A DNA stretch of 60,623 nt. It comes from JBEHYA01 sp048498415. GTDB taxonomy: Bacteria; Pseudomonadota; Alphaproteobacteria; UBA9219; RGZA01. The translations under genes were made by a program, and so were the position numbers. Where the stretch lies: contig JBEHYA010000001.1 in NCBI GenBank assembly GCA_048498415.1, positions 1 through 60,623 of the forward strand. Direction: 5' to 3'. Positions 1-8,603 of the stretch are shown one piece after another. Positions within the stretch are counted from its first letter, which is position 1. The number at the start of each line of letters is the position of its first letter. A model generated the notes under the pieces. The model did no database searches and was not told where the DNA came from. It saw only the letters and a list, made by a program, of their open reading frames with translations.

Positions 1-1
1 G

Positions 2-67
2 AATGGTTTGAATCCCGCCATGGCCATCGCTGAAATCAAACAACTCATGGCGGCGCGCGCCGCCTAA
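2..67 (+). CDS. C-terminal end of an upstream gene (partial)
   Basis: An open frame enters from the left edge and stops at a TAA at 65-67, leaving 21 residues that end in KQLMAARAA. The stop is 11 bases before the ATG of the yifB-like gene, so the two are probably co-transcribed. The fragment is too short to assign to a family, and the frame was chosen only because it is open from the edge to a stop close to the next gene. Confidence 0.4.
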   Translation, partial: NGLNPAMAIAEIKQLMAARAA

Positions 68-78
68 AAAGGCCTGTC

Positions 79-1605
79 ATGGTCGCCCGTGTCCGTACGG
101 TTGCATTTGAAGGCGTCGATGTTCTGGATATCGACGTGCAGGTGCAGATTTCTGCCGGGCTGGTTGCCTTTACCCTTGTGGGTCTTCCCGATAAAGCCGT
201 AACCGAAAGCCGTGAGCGCGTGCGCGCCGCGCTCCATGCCATCGGCCTCACATTCCCGCCCAAACGCATCACCGTGAATTTATCGCCGGCGGATGTGCTG
301 AAAGAAGGCAGTCATTTTGACCTGCCGATTGCGCTTGCGCTGCTGGTTGCCATGAACGTGGTGCCGCAGGATGCGGTTGCGGATTATATCGCGCTTGGCG
401 AGTTGGCGCTGGATGGCACGTTAACGCCGGTCGCCGGCGTGCTTCCCGCATCCATCGCCGCGCATGGGCAGGGTTTGGGCTTGATCTGCCCCGCTAAAAA
501 CGGCGGCGAGGCGGTGTGGGCGGGTGAAAGCGCGAATGTGCTGGCGCCAACATCGCTTTTAGCGCTCATCAACCATTTCAAGGGCACGCAGGTGCTGGGC
601 GCGCCCGAACGCAAGATGGAAGACCTCAACGCCGCCATGCCGGATCTCGCCGATGTGAAAGGCCAGGAATCCGCACGCCGTGCGCTGGAAGTTGTCGCGG
701 CGGGCGGCCATAACTTACTCATGATCGGCCCGCCGGGCGCGGGTAAAAGCATGCTGGCCTCGCGGCTTGCCAGCTTATTGCCGCCGCTTAGCCCCCGCGA
801 AGCTTTGGAAGTTTCCATGATCCATTCGGTCGCGGGGCATTTACCGGAAGGCACACTTATGCGCCGCCGCCCGTTCCGCGATCCGCATCACTCCGCCAGC
901 TTACCCGCGCTTGTCGGCGGCGGAATGAAGGCGAAACCCGGTGAAGTTTCGCTCGCGCATCACGGCGTGTTGTTTCTCGATGAACTGCCAGAATTTGCCC
1001 GCGCCACACTGGAAGCCCTGCGCCAGCCGATTGAAACCGGCCGCGCGGTGGTTGCGCGTGCGAACCATCATGTGAGCTACCCCGCGCGCTTCCAGCTGAT
1101 TGCCGCCATGAACCCGTGTCGCTGCGGGTACCTGGGCGATCCTGCGCAGGCCTGCAACAAGGCGCCGAATTGCGGGCAGGATTACCAGATGAAACTCTCC
1201 GGCCCGCTGCTCGATCGCATCGATATGCACATCGATGTGCCCGCCGTCAGCGTGCGCGATTTAGCGCTGGGTAATAATGGCGAGAACAGCGCCAGTGTTG
1301 CCGCACGCGTGGCCCAGGCGCGTGCGTATGCCGCAGAACGTTACAGCAAAATGCCAACCAACGGCCTGCCCACACCGCATCACAATGCGGAAGCGGATGG
1401 CGAACTCCTGCAGAAAGTCGCGGCGCCCGATGCTACGGGGCAAACGCTTTTATCGGAAGCCGCTGAACGTTTGCGCCTGTCGGCACGCGGCTATGCCCGC
1501 GTGCTGCGTGTGGCCCGCACGCTGGCCGACCTTGAAGGGCTGGATGCCGTCAAGCGCACCCATGTGGCCGAAGCCCTCAGTTATCGCCGGATTGCAGTGA
1601 AATAA
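79..1605 (+). CDS. comM: YifB/ComM family Mg-chelatase-like AAA+ ATPase
   Basis: A 508-residue protein, the usual full length. The N-terminal third is the ChlI-like lon-protease-fold domain. The AAA+ core follows, with Walker A GPPGAGKS near residue 219 and Walker B FLDELPEF near 298. The C-terminal Mg-chelatase domain contains the cysteine-rich AAMNPCRCGY segment and a second cysteine pair. In naturally transformable bacteria ComM is a hexameric helicase that extends branch migration during recombination; its role in other species is less clear. It is the first complete gene of a run on the same strand that includes pdxJ, acpS, lepB, rnc and era. Family assignment is firm; a role in transformation here is inference. 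Confidence 0.95.
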   Translation: MVARVRTVAFEGVDVLDIDVQVQISAGLVAFTLVGLPDKAVTESRERVRAALHAIGLTFPPKRITVNLSPADVLKEGSHFDLPIALALLVAMNVVPQDAVADYIALGELALDGTLTPVAGVLPASIAAHGQGLGLICPAKNGGEAVWAGESANVLAPTSLLALINHFKGTQVLGAPERKMEDLNAAMPDLADVKGQESARRALEVVAAGGHNLLMIGPPGAGKSMLASRLASLLPPLSPREALEVSMIHSVAGHLPEGTLMRRRPFRDPHHSASLPALVGGGMKAKPGEVSLAHHGVLFLDELPEFARATLEALRQPIETGRAVVARANHHVSYPARFQLIAAMNPCRCGYLGDPAQACNKAPNCGQDYQMKLSGPLLDRIDMHIDVPAVSVRDLALGNNGENSASVAARVAQARAYAAERYSKMPTNGLPTPHHNAEADGELLQKVAAPDATGQTLLSEAAERLRLSARGYARVLRVARTLADLEGLDAVKRTHVAEALSYRRIAVK

Positions 1606-1654
1606 GGCCTTTTCCAGCCTTGGGTTTTGGTCAGCCTGCCGATATATTAGCCCC

Positions 1655-2383
1655 ATGATCCGCCTCGGCATTAACATCGACCACACGGCAACGCTGCGCA
1701 ATGCGCGGGGCGGCCTGCATCCCAGCCCGTTACGCGCAGCCCAAGCCGCGGTGCGCGGCGGCGCGGATTTGATCACCGCGCATTTGCGCGAAGACCGCCG
1801 CCATATCACCGATGATGATATGGAGCGCTTAAAGAACGAAATCGCCGTGCCGCTCAATATGGAAATGGCCGTCACCGAAGAAATGGAACGCATTGCCTTG
1901 CGCATCCGCCCGCATGATGTGTGCCTGGTGCCCGAAAAGCGCAAGGAACTGACCACCGAAGGCGGGTTGGATGTGGCGGGCAATGTAAAGAACATTACGT
2001 CCACCGTTAAAAAACTGCGCAACGCCAATATTAATGTGTCGCTGTTTATCGATCCCGATGAAAAGCAGCTGCTGGCGGCCGAGAAAACCGGCGCCTCGGC
2101 GATTGAAATTCACACCGGCGCCTATGCCAGCGCCGCGATTGGCGCGCGGGATGCTGAACTCAAGCGCATTTTTGCTGCTGCCGCTTTGGCGCCGCAGCTG
2201 GGTTTGGCCATCCATGCCGGTCATGGTTTAAATTACGAAAACGTGGAGGCGGTCGCCGCTATTCCCGCCATTGAAGAACTCAATATCGGCCATTTTCTGA
2301 TTGGCGAGGCGCTGTTTTTGGGTCTGGAAGAAGCCGTGCGCGAGATGAAGCGCGTGATGAGCCACGCCCGGGGCGAAGCATGA
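1655..2383 (+). CDS. pdxJ: Pyridoxine 5'-phosphate synthase PdxJ
   Basis: A 242-residue TIM-barrel enzyme that condenses 1-deoxyxylulose 5-phosphate with 3-amino-2-oxopropyl phosphate to form pyridoxine 5'-phosphate, the last step of the DXP-dependent vitamin B6 pathway. Family signatures include the N-terminal LGINIDHTATLRNARG, the HLREDRRHI motif near residue 49, and the phosphate-binding AIHAGHGLNYENV near 188. Length is normal. The stop overlaps the acpS start by 4 bases (ATGA), indicating translational coupling. The pdxJ-acpS pair is conserved across proteobacteria. Confidence 0.97.
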   Translation: MIRLGINIDHTATLRNARGGLHPSPLRAAQAAVRGGADLITAHLREDRRHITDDDMERLKNEIAVPLNMEMAVTEEMERIALRIRPHDVCLVPEKRKELTTEGGLDVAGNVKNITSTVKKLRNANINVSLFIDPDEKQLLAAEKTGASAIEIHTGAYASAAIGARDAELKRIFAAAALAPQLGLAIHAGHGLNYENVEAVAAIPAIEELNIGHFLIGEALFLGLEEAVREMKRVMSHARGEA

Positions 2384-2778
2384 TACTTGGCATCGGCAAC
2401 GACCTTACCGACATTCGCCGTGTGGAAGAGACCTATAAAAAGTACGGCACGCGGTTTTTAAACCGCCTGTTCACGCCCGTCGAACAGGCAAAAGCTTTGC
2501 GTCGTTCCTCCGCTGCGCCCACGCTCGCCAAACGCTTTGCCGCCAAGGAAGCCTGCGCGAAAGCGCTTGGCACCGGCATGAGCCACGGCGTGTTCTGGCG
2601 CGATATGGGCGTGGTGAATTTGCCTACCGGCCAGCCCACCATCCAGCTTACCAACGGCGCCGCCAAGCGGCTGGAAGCGATCACGCCCAAGGGCATGACC
2701 GCGCAAATTCATCTCACCATCACCGATGAATACCCGCTGGCGCAAGCCTTCGTGATGATTACCGCTGAACCCCGATGA
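2380..2778 (+). CDS. acpS: Holo-[acyl-carrier-protein] synthase AcpS
   Basis: A 132-residue phosphopantetheinyl transferase that moves 4'-phosphopantetheine from CoA to the serine of acyl carrier protein, activating fatty-acid synthesis. The magnesium-binding GIGNDLTDIRR motif is at residues 4-14 and the second motif, AKRFAAKEACAKALG, is near 49-63. Length is typical. The start overlaps pdxJ by 4 bases and lepB begins 7 bases after the stop, so it sits inside a tight operon. Confidence 0.97.
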   Translation: MILGIGNDLTDIRRVEETYKKYGTRFLNRLFTPVEQAKALRRSSAAPTLAKRFAAKEACAKALGTGMSHGVFWRDMGVVNLPTGQPTIQLTNGAAKRLEAITPKGMTAQIHLTITDEYPLAQAFVMITAEPR

Positions 2779-2785
2779 GTAGACA

Positions 2786-3586
2786 ATGAATACCCAAAAG
2801 CCGCATACCGATGATGATATCTGGTCGTTTATCCGCACGTTAATCACGGCGGGCATCATCGCCATTGTCTTTCGCGCCTTTTTGTTCGAGCCGTTCAGCA
2901 TTCCGTCGGGCTCGATGGTGCCCACGTTGTTGGTGGGCGATTATCTGTTCGTTGCCAAATATTCCTATGGCTATAGCGGTCTTTCCACCGGCCTCGGCTT
3001 TTTGCAGAAAATGGGCATCGCGCTTCCGAAGGGCCGCTTCGCCGAACTGCATGCGCCGCAGCGCGGCGACGTGGTGGTCTTCAAACTGCCGCGCGATACC
3101 GGCACGGATTATGTGAAACGCCTGATTGGTCTGCCGGGTGATAAAATTCAGGTGCGCAGCGGCCATCTCTATATTAACGACAAAGAAGTGCCGCGTGAAA
3201 AAGACGGTGTCATGCTTATCAGCGGCCGCGATCTCGAGGCCGACCACCCCAAATTCAACTCGCCCTACAGCGATGAAGGCACCTTATATAAAGAGACGCT
3301 GCCCGAAGGCCGCGTGCATCCTATTCTGGAAATGACGGATGAAGGCCTGCTGGATAACACGGGCGTCTACACGGTGCCGGAAAACAGCTATTTCATGATG
3401 GGCGATAACCGCGATAATTCCTCCGATAGCCGCGTGATGCGCAGCGTCGGCTTCGTGCCGCGTGAAAATTTGGTGGGCCGCGCGGAATTTATTTTCTTCT
3501 CCCTCCACAGCGGCACGCCGTTCTGGAAATTCTGGGAATGGCCCATGGCGCTGCAATGGAACCGGATGTTTAAAAAGATCTCATGA
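2786..3586 (+). CDS. lepB: Signal peptidase I
   Basis: A 266-residue membrane-bound serine/lysine protease that removes signal peptides from exported proteins at the outer face of the inner membrane. One transmembrane segment lies at about residues 17-34. The catalytic serine is S43 in the SGSM motif, the general-base lysine is K111 in DYVKRLIGLPGD, and the conserved GDNRDNSSDSR box follows near residue 210. The stop overlaps the rnc start by 4 bases. The lepB-rnc-era order is widely conserved, so these genes are probably one transcript. Confidence 0.97.
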   Translation: MNTQKPHTDDDIWSFIRTLITAGIIAIVFRAFLFEPFSIPSGSMVPTLLVGDYLFVAKYSYGYSGLSTGLGFLQKMGIALPKGRFAELHAPQRGDVVVFKLPRDTGTDYVKRLIGLPGDKIQVRSGHLYINDKEVPREKDGVMLISGRDLEADHPKFNSPYSDEGTLYKETLPEGRVHPILEMTDEGLLDNTGVYTVPENSYFMMGDNRDNSSDSRVMRSVGFVPRENLVGRAEFIFFSLHSGTPFWKFWEWPMALQWNRMFKKIS

Positions 3587-4266
3587 GCGCGGAAGATTTA
3601 CAGAAAAACATTGGCTATGAATTCCGCAACGCGGATAAACTGCGCGATGCTTTAACGCATCCCAGCCGCCAGATGGGCGCCAAGCGCGCCTCGGAATACG
3701 AGCGGCTGGAGTTTCTCGGCGACCGCGTGCTCTCGCTGGTGATCGCCGAATGGCTGTTTGAAGCGTTTCCCACCGAAAGCGAAGGCCATCTCGCCAAGCG
3801 CCATGCCGCGCTGGTCAACCGCGATATTCTAGCAAGCATTGCCGAGACCATTCAGCTGGAACAGGCGCTCATGCTGGTGAATGCGGAAGATTTACGCCGC
3901 GGCCGCATCAATGTGCTCTCGGATGCGTTAGAGGCCCTGATCGGCGCCATGTATGGCGATGCAGGGTCGCTGGAGCCTGCCCGTGCCTTCATCCGTTCGC
4001 GCTGGCTCAGTTACGTGAACGATGCCACCGAAGTGCCGCAGGATGCAAAAAGCAGCCTGCAGGAATGGGCGCAGGCGCGGGGGCTACCCTTGCCGCTCTA
4101 TGAACAGGTGGCAGCCAGCGGCCCGGCGCACGCGCCGCGCTATACCATCCGCGTTTCCGTGAACGGCTTTGCGCCGGAGGAAGCGGAAGGCGCCTCCAAG
4201 CGCGATGGCGAGAAGAAAGCTGCCGCTTTAATGCTCGAAAAAGTAAAGTTGCATGAGCAGCGCTGA
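3583..4266 (+). CDS. rnc: Ribonuclease III
   Basis: A 227-residue double-strand-specific endoribonuclease that processes rRNA precursors and structured mRNAs. The catalytic signature ERLEFLGDRVLSLVIAE is at about residues 41-57, and a second acidic cluster (DALEALIGAMYGD) is near 112-124; together they supply the metal ligands. A C-terminal double-stranded-RNA-binding domain follows from about residue 155 and ends in KRDGEKKAAALML. The start overlaps lepB and the stop overlaps era by 14 bases. Confidence 0.97.
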   Translation: MSAEDLQKNIGYEFRNADKLRDALTHPSRQMGAKRASEYERLEFLGDRVLSLVIAEWLFEAFPTESEGHLAKRHAALVNRDILASIAETIQLEQALMLVNAEDLRRGRINVLSDALEALIGAMYGDAGSLEPARAFIRSRWLSYVNDATEVPQDAKSSLQEWAQARGLPLPLYEQVAASGPAHAPRYTIRVSVNGFAPEEAEGASKRDGEKKAAALMLEKVKLHEQR

Positions 4267-5167
4267 GACCGGTCAAACACGCTGCGGCTTCGTGGCGCTA
4301 TTGGGTGCGCCGAATGCCGGCAAATCCACGCTCCTCAATCAGCTCGCGGGCCAGAAGCTGGCGATTGTAAGCCCCAAGCCGCAGACCACGCGCACGCGCC
4401 TTCGCGCCATTGTGATGGAAGGCGCCGCGCAACTAATTTTTACCGATACCCCCGGCATTTTTGCCGCCAAAAAACGAATGGAACGCGCCATGGTCGGCGC
4501 CGCCTGGGGCGGGCTCAATGACTGCGATGCCGCGCTTTTAATCGTGGATGCCGGCAAGCACCAGCCGGATGAGGATACCGCTGTTATTATCGAACGCATC
4601 AAGCATGCCGCCAAGCCGGTGTGGCTGGTATTGAACAAGGTCGACACGGTAAACAAAAACGCGCTGCTGCTGGTGGCCGATGCGCTGCAAAAAGCGCATG
4701 CGTTTGAAAAAGTTTTCATGATCTCCGCCAAAAAAGGCCACGGGGTGGATGATTTGCGCCGCGCATTGGCCGCTATCATGCCGCCCGGCCCGTATCACTA
4801 TGACCCGGAACAGGTGACGGATGCGCCGCAACGCTCCCTTGCCGCCGAGATCACGCGTGAGCAGCTTTATCTACAGCTGGGGCAAGAACTCCCTTACGCC
4901 ACCTTTGTAGAAACCGAAAAATGGGAACAGTTCGATAATGGCGAAGCGAAAGTCAGTCAGATTATCTACGTGCAGCGCGACGGCCAGAAAGGCATTGTGA
5001 TTGGCGCCAAGGGTGCCAAACTCAAAGCGATTGGTGAGGCCGCGCGGGCGGAAATGTTTGAAGCCTTCGGCTTCAAGGTGCATTTATTCCTGCACGTTAA
5101 AGTGAAGGAAAACTGGGCTGAGACGCGCAGTTTTTACAGCGATCAGGGTCTGGATTTCGACAGCTAA
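4253..5167 (+). CDS. era: GTPase Era
   Basis: A 304-residue ribosome-assembly GTPase that binds the 3' end of 16S rRNA. G1 (GAPNAGKST) is at residues 18-26, G3 (DTPG) near 67 and G4 (NKVD) near 127. The C-terminal KH domain carries GAKGAKLKAIGEAAR. Length is normal. The start lies inside the end of rnc. No recO follows; instead there is a palindromic repeat and then a convergent dps gene, so the operon appears to end here. Confidence 0.97.
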   Translation: MSSAETGQTRCGFVALLGAPNAGKSTLLNQLAGQKLAIVSPKPQTTRTRLRAIVMEGAAQLIFTDTPGIFAAKKRMERAMVGAAWGGLNDCDAALLIVDAGKHQPDEDTAVIIERIKHAAKPVWLVLNKVDTVNKNALLLVADALQKAHAFEKVFMISAKKGHGVDDLRRALAAIMPPGPYHYDPEQVTDAPQRSLAAEITREQLYLQLGQELPYATFVETEKWEQFDNGEAKVSQIIYVQRDGQKGIVIGAKGAKLKAIGEAARAEMFEAFGFKVHLFLHVKVKENWAETRSFYSDQGLDFDS

Positions 5168-5173
5168 AAGTAA

Positions 5174-5215
5174 TCCCCGTTGAAAAACGGGCCCCGGCTT
5201 TCGCCGGGGCATGCC
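5174..5215. repeat. Intergenic double-hairpin palindrome (family A, compact copy)
   Basis: Two abutting palindromes lie between the convergent era and dps genes: a CCCGT/ACGGG stem, then GCCCCGGC-TTTC-GCCGGGGC. The same two stems, inverted and separated by a 30-base spacer, recur at 25845-25924. The pair behaves like a repetitive extragenic palindrome and may also act as a bidirectional terminator, although it has no long T-run. Confidence 0.7.
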
Positions 5216-5219
5216 ATTG

Positions 5220-5678
5220 TTATTTAATATGCGCGCGGATCATCCAGGCGGTTTTCTGGAAATCGCGGAGCAAACCCGTGAGGGCATCCGCGCTAGCCGG
5301 ATCATCGGCTTCTTCCGCGATCTCAATGCCCTTTTCCATGTCTTCGCCTAAAATATCATAGTCGTCCAAAAGCTGTTTTAACATCGCATCGGCAGAAGGC
5401 GGCTTGGTGCTTTCCTTGATGTTTGCGTGGCGGGTGAATTCGGCAAACGAACCCGGCGCCGTGCTATCAAGCGCGCGGATGCGTTCCGCCACCACATCGG
5501 CGGCCTGGAACAGGGCGTTGTATTGCGTCTCCAGCATGGTGTGGAGGGCGATGAAATTCGGGCTTTCGATATTCCAGTGAAAGCCATGCGTTTTCACGGT
5601 CATCAGATAGATGTCGGAAAGCACGGTCTCAAGCGCCGGAATGACGGAATTGCTTTTACGGGATGGTTTGCTGGTCAT
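5220..5678 (-). CDS. dps: Dps family DNA-binding ferritin-like protein
   Basis: A 152-residue protein of the Dps/starvation-inducible family. These proteins form 12-mers that oxidise and store iron using peroxide and protect DNA during stress. The ferroxidase signature is visible: the HGFHWN segment near residue 36, followed by a histidine, aspartate and glutamate-bearing helix (FQAADVVAERIRALD). The N-terminus (TSKPSRKSNS) is lysine-rich, as in Dps proteins that bind DNA directly. The start ATG has AAGGCAG upstream. It is a single minus-strand gene convergent with era. Confidence 0.93.
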   Translation of the reverse strand: MTSKPSRKSNSVIPALETVLSDIYLMTVKTHGFHWNIESPNFIALHTMLETQYNALFQAADVVAERIRALDSTAPGSFAEFTRHANIKESTKPPSADAMLKQLLDDYDILGEDMEKGIEIAEEADDPASADALTGLLRDFQKTAWMIRAHIK

Positions 5679-5746
5679 GCGTAACTGCCTTTAAATGAGT
5701 GATCGCAGAACTGATATAGGTCGCTGCCCGTAAAGAGTCGATAAGC

Positions 5747-6949
5747 TTATTTCAGCGCTTCGCACGCACGTTTAATGCGCTTGCACGCGTCTTCCAGCAG
5801 CTGGTTCGACGTGGCATACGAAATGCGGAAATAGGGGGAAAGCCCGAACGCCGCGCCATGCACGGCGGCCACGCCTTCCGTCTCCAATAAGTATTTTACG
5901 GCGTCCTCATCGGTCTGGATCACATTTCCCTGCGGCGTTTTTTTGCCGATCATGCCTGAACAATTCGGGTACACGTAAAACGCGCCTTCGGGTTTGCGGC
6001 AGGTAATGCCGGGGCACTCGTTCAACATCTGCACCACCATGTCACGGCGCTGGCGGAAGACGGCAACCCATTCCTGCAAAAATTCCTGCGGGCCATCCAG
6101 TGCCGCCACCGCTGCCGCCTGACTGATCGAACACGCATTGGTGGTCGAATGACCCTGCACCGCCGCCATGGCTTTAATAAGTTCCTTGGGTCCGCCGGCA
6201 AAACCGATGCGCCAGCCAGTCATGGAATAGGCTTTCGATGCGCCGTTCATGGTGAGCGTGCGGCTATACAGCTTGGGCTCTACCTGAGCGATGGTTGCGA
6301 ACTCTAAGCCATCATATAATAAGTGCTCATAGATATCATCGGTGAGCACCCAGACATGCGGGTGGCGCAGCAAAACATCGGCCAGCGCCTTGATTTCTGT
6401 TTTGGTATAGGCCGCGCCCGTGGGGTTGCTGGGCGAATTTAAAATCAGCCATTTGGTTTTCGGGGTAATCGCTTTTTCCAGCTGATCCGGCTGTAATTTA
6501 AAGCCGTATTCTTCCGGGCAATTCACGATCACCGGAACGCCTTCCGCTAAATTCACCATATCAGGGTAGGAAACCCAGTAGGGCGCCGGAATGATCACTT
6601 CATCGCCCGCGGAAACCGTCGCCATGATGGCGTTGTAAATCACATGCTTGCCGCCGCAACTCACAATGATCTGTTCCGGCGCGTATTCCAAACCGTTCTC
6701 GCGTTTGAATTTCGCGGCGATCGCTTTCTTCAAGGCCGGCGTGCCATCCACGGCGGTGTATTTGGTCTGGCCGGCCTTCAGGGCGGCAATGGCGGCATCT
6801 TTCACATGCTGGGGCGTATCGAAATCGGGTTCGCCCGCGCCAAGGCCGATCACATCGCGGCCGGCGGCCTTAAGTTCAGAAGCTTTTTGGGTAACAGCAA
6901 GGGTGGGGGAGGGTTTAACACGGGCCAAGCGGCCAGCCAGTAATGCCAT
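5747..6949 (-). CDS. Pyridoxal-phosphate aspartate aminotransferase (class I)
   Basis: A 400-residue fold-type I aminotransferase resembling the alphaproteobacterial aspartate aminotransferase AatA (the subgroup that may also act on prephenate). The PLP lysine is K239 in NGASKAYSMTGWRIGF. The cofactor-binding NSPSNPTGA segment is near residues 171-179, and the substrate-carboxylate arginine lies in YFRISYATS near the C-terminus. Length is standard. The gene is divergent from pgi, with an inverted repeat between them. Aspartate as substrate is the family default; exact specificity cannot be read from the sequence. Confidence 0.92.
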   Translation of the reverse strand: MALLAGRLARVKPSPTLAVTQKASELKAAGRDVIGLGAGEPDFDTPQHVKDAAIAALKAGQTKYTAVDGTPALKKAIAAKFKRENGLEYAPEQIIVSCGGKHVIYNAIMATVSAGDEVIIPAPYWVSYPDMVNLAEGVPVIVNCPEEYGFKLQPDQLEKAITPKTKWLILNSPSNPTGAAYTKTEIKALADVLLRHPHVWVLTDDIYEHLLYDGLEFATIAQVEPKLYSRTLTMNGASKAYSMTGWRIGFAGGPKELIKAMAAVQGHSTTNACSISQAAAVAALDGPQEFLQEWVAVFRQRRDMVVQMLNECPGITCRKPEGAFYVYPNCSGMIGKKTPQGNVIQTDEDAVKYLLETEGVAAVHGAAFGLSPYFRISYATSNQLLEDACKRIKRACEALK

Positions 6950-6964
6950 TTTATGCGTCCTATC

Positions 6965-6986
6965 GCGTTAATATAAGTAATAACGC
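6965..6986. promoter_or_regulatory. Inverted repeat between divergent aminotransferase and pgi
   Basis: GCGTTA and TAACGC flank a 10-base AT-rich spacer in the 93-base gap between two divergent genes. Size and position suit an operator or promoter element, but no known regulator motif was recognised. Confidence 0.35.
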
Positions 6987-7042
6987 TAATTGAAAACGCC
7001 CAAGCTGACAAGCATCAGCGATTGTGCTTTTCTCTGACTTTC

Positions 7043-8575
7043 ATGACCCAGCTCGTCTCCAATCCCCTCTGGCCGCAACTCGCCCAAAAAGCCAAGACCA
7101 TGCCCAGCCTGGCGCAGCACTTCGCCGGCGCCCCGGCGCGGTTTGATGCGTTTCATGCGCAGGCTGAAAACCTGCTGCTGGATTTCTCCCGCCAGCGCCT
7201 CGATGTGGCGACCCTTGATGCCCTGCTAAAACTGCTGGAGAGCCAGCAATATAAAACCCGGCTCGCCGCTTTGTTCGCGGGCGAAGCTGTTAACCGCAGC
7301 GAAAACCACGCCGCGCTGCACATGGCGCTGCGTGCCGGTGCCAAAGCGAATTTCAAAGTAAAAGGCGAAAATGTCATGCCCGCCATTGTGGCGGAGCGGG
7401 AAAAAGCATTAGCGTTCGCCGAAGAGCTGCGCAGTAGCAAACAAATCACCGATATCATTCACGTGGGCATCGGCGGCTCCGACCTTGGCCCGCGCCTGCT
7501 GGTGGAAGCCTGCGGCGACGGCAAGGGCCCGCGCCTGCATTTTATTTCCAATATCGACGGCGCGGCGATGGATGCGCTTTTAAAAACCCTCGATCCCGCC
7601 CGCACGTTTGTGTTTCTCGCGTCCAAAAGCTTCACGACGTCGGAGACGATGCTGAATGCCGCCGCGCTTAAAGCGTGGCTGGGCGCGGGCTGGGCCAAAC
7701 AAACAGCGGCGCTCACCGCCAACCCCGCCGCCGCCCAGGCTTTTGGCATAAGTGATACCTATATATATAGCCTGTGGGACTGGGTCGGCGGGCGGTATTC
7801 CATCTGGTCGGTGATCGGCCTGCCGGCTATGTGCGCGATGGGCCGTAAGGCGTTTGAAGAATTTTTGGCGGGCGGCGCGGCGATGGATGCGCATGTGCAA
7901 AGCGCGCCCTTGCATAAAAACCTTGCCGCCCTCATGGCGGCGTTCAGCATCTGGAACATCAACGCGAATAATTATACCGCGCGCGCCGTGCTGCCTTATG
8001 CAGAAGGCTTGAGTTATTTCCCCGCTTATTTGCAGCAGCTGGAAATGGAAAGCCTCGGTAAACACACCGACCAGACCGGCGCGGAAATTTCCTATGCCAC
8101 GGCGCCCGTGGTGTTTGGTGCGACCGGCACGCCCGCACAGCATGCCTTTATGCAGGCGCTGCATCAGGGCAACCAGATTGTGCCCGCCGATATTATCTGC
8201 GTGCGAAAAGCCGCGCACGCGCATACCGACCAGCACGCCGCGCTGCTGGCGAACGCGCTCGCGCAAGCCAACGCGCTGGCCTTTGGCCGCAAGGATTCCA
8301 GCCAGCCTTCCTACCGCCGCTTCGAAGGCAACCGACCTTCCAGTTTGTTGGTGATGGATGAACTAAGCCCCCGCGCGCTCGGTCAGCTCATTGCGCTATA
8401 CGAACACAAGGTTTTCGCCGAAAGCGTTTTCTGGGACATCAACCCCTTCGACCAATGGGGCGTGGAGCTGGGTAAAACCTTGGCGGGGCCATTGGCGCAA
8501 GCATTAGCCGGCAAACAAGGCGCCGGCATTGATCCAACGCTTCAAGGCCTTATCGCGCATTTAAGAAAATCTTAA
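7043..8575 (+). CDS. pgi: Glucose-6-phosphate isomerase
   Basis: A 510-residue enzyme that interconverts glucose 6-phosphate and fructose 6-phosphate in glycolysis and gluconeogenesis. Signatures include GIGGSDLGPRL near residue 144, SKSFTTSETMLNA near 195, GGRYSIWSVIGLP near 246 and the conserved FDQWGVELGK near the C-terminus. The ATG at 7043 was preferred to a TTG further upstream; no clear ribosome binding site is visible for either. The pentapeptide-repeat gene follows after 28 bases. Confidence 0.96.
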   Translation: MTQLVSNPLWPQLAQKAKTMPSLAQHFAGAPARFDAFHAQAENLLLDFSRQRLDVATLDALLKLLESQQYKTRLAALFAGEAVNRSENHAALHMALRAGAKANFKVKGENVMPAIVAEREKALAFAEELRSSKQITDIIHVGIGGSDLGPRLLVEACGDGKGPRLHFISNIDGAAMDALLKTLDPARTFVFLASKSFTTSETMLNAAALKAWLGAGWAKQTAALTANPAAAQAFGISDTYIYSLWDWVGGRYSIWSVIGLPAMCAMGRKAFEEFLAGGAAMDAHVQSAPLHKNLAALMAAFSIWNINANNYTARAVLPYAEGLSYFPAYLQQLEMESLGKHTDQTGAEISYATAPVVFGATGTPAQHAFMQALHQGNQIVPADIICVRKAAHAHTDQHAALLANALAQANALAFGRKDSSQPSYRRFEGNRPSSLLVMDELSPRALGQLIALYEHKVFAESVFWDINPFDQWGVELGKTLAGPLAQALAGKQGAGIDPTLQGLIAHLRKS

Positions 8576-8603
8576 ACGCCGTTTGCCCAGAATTGGGGCG
8601 AAG

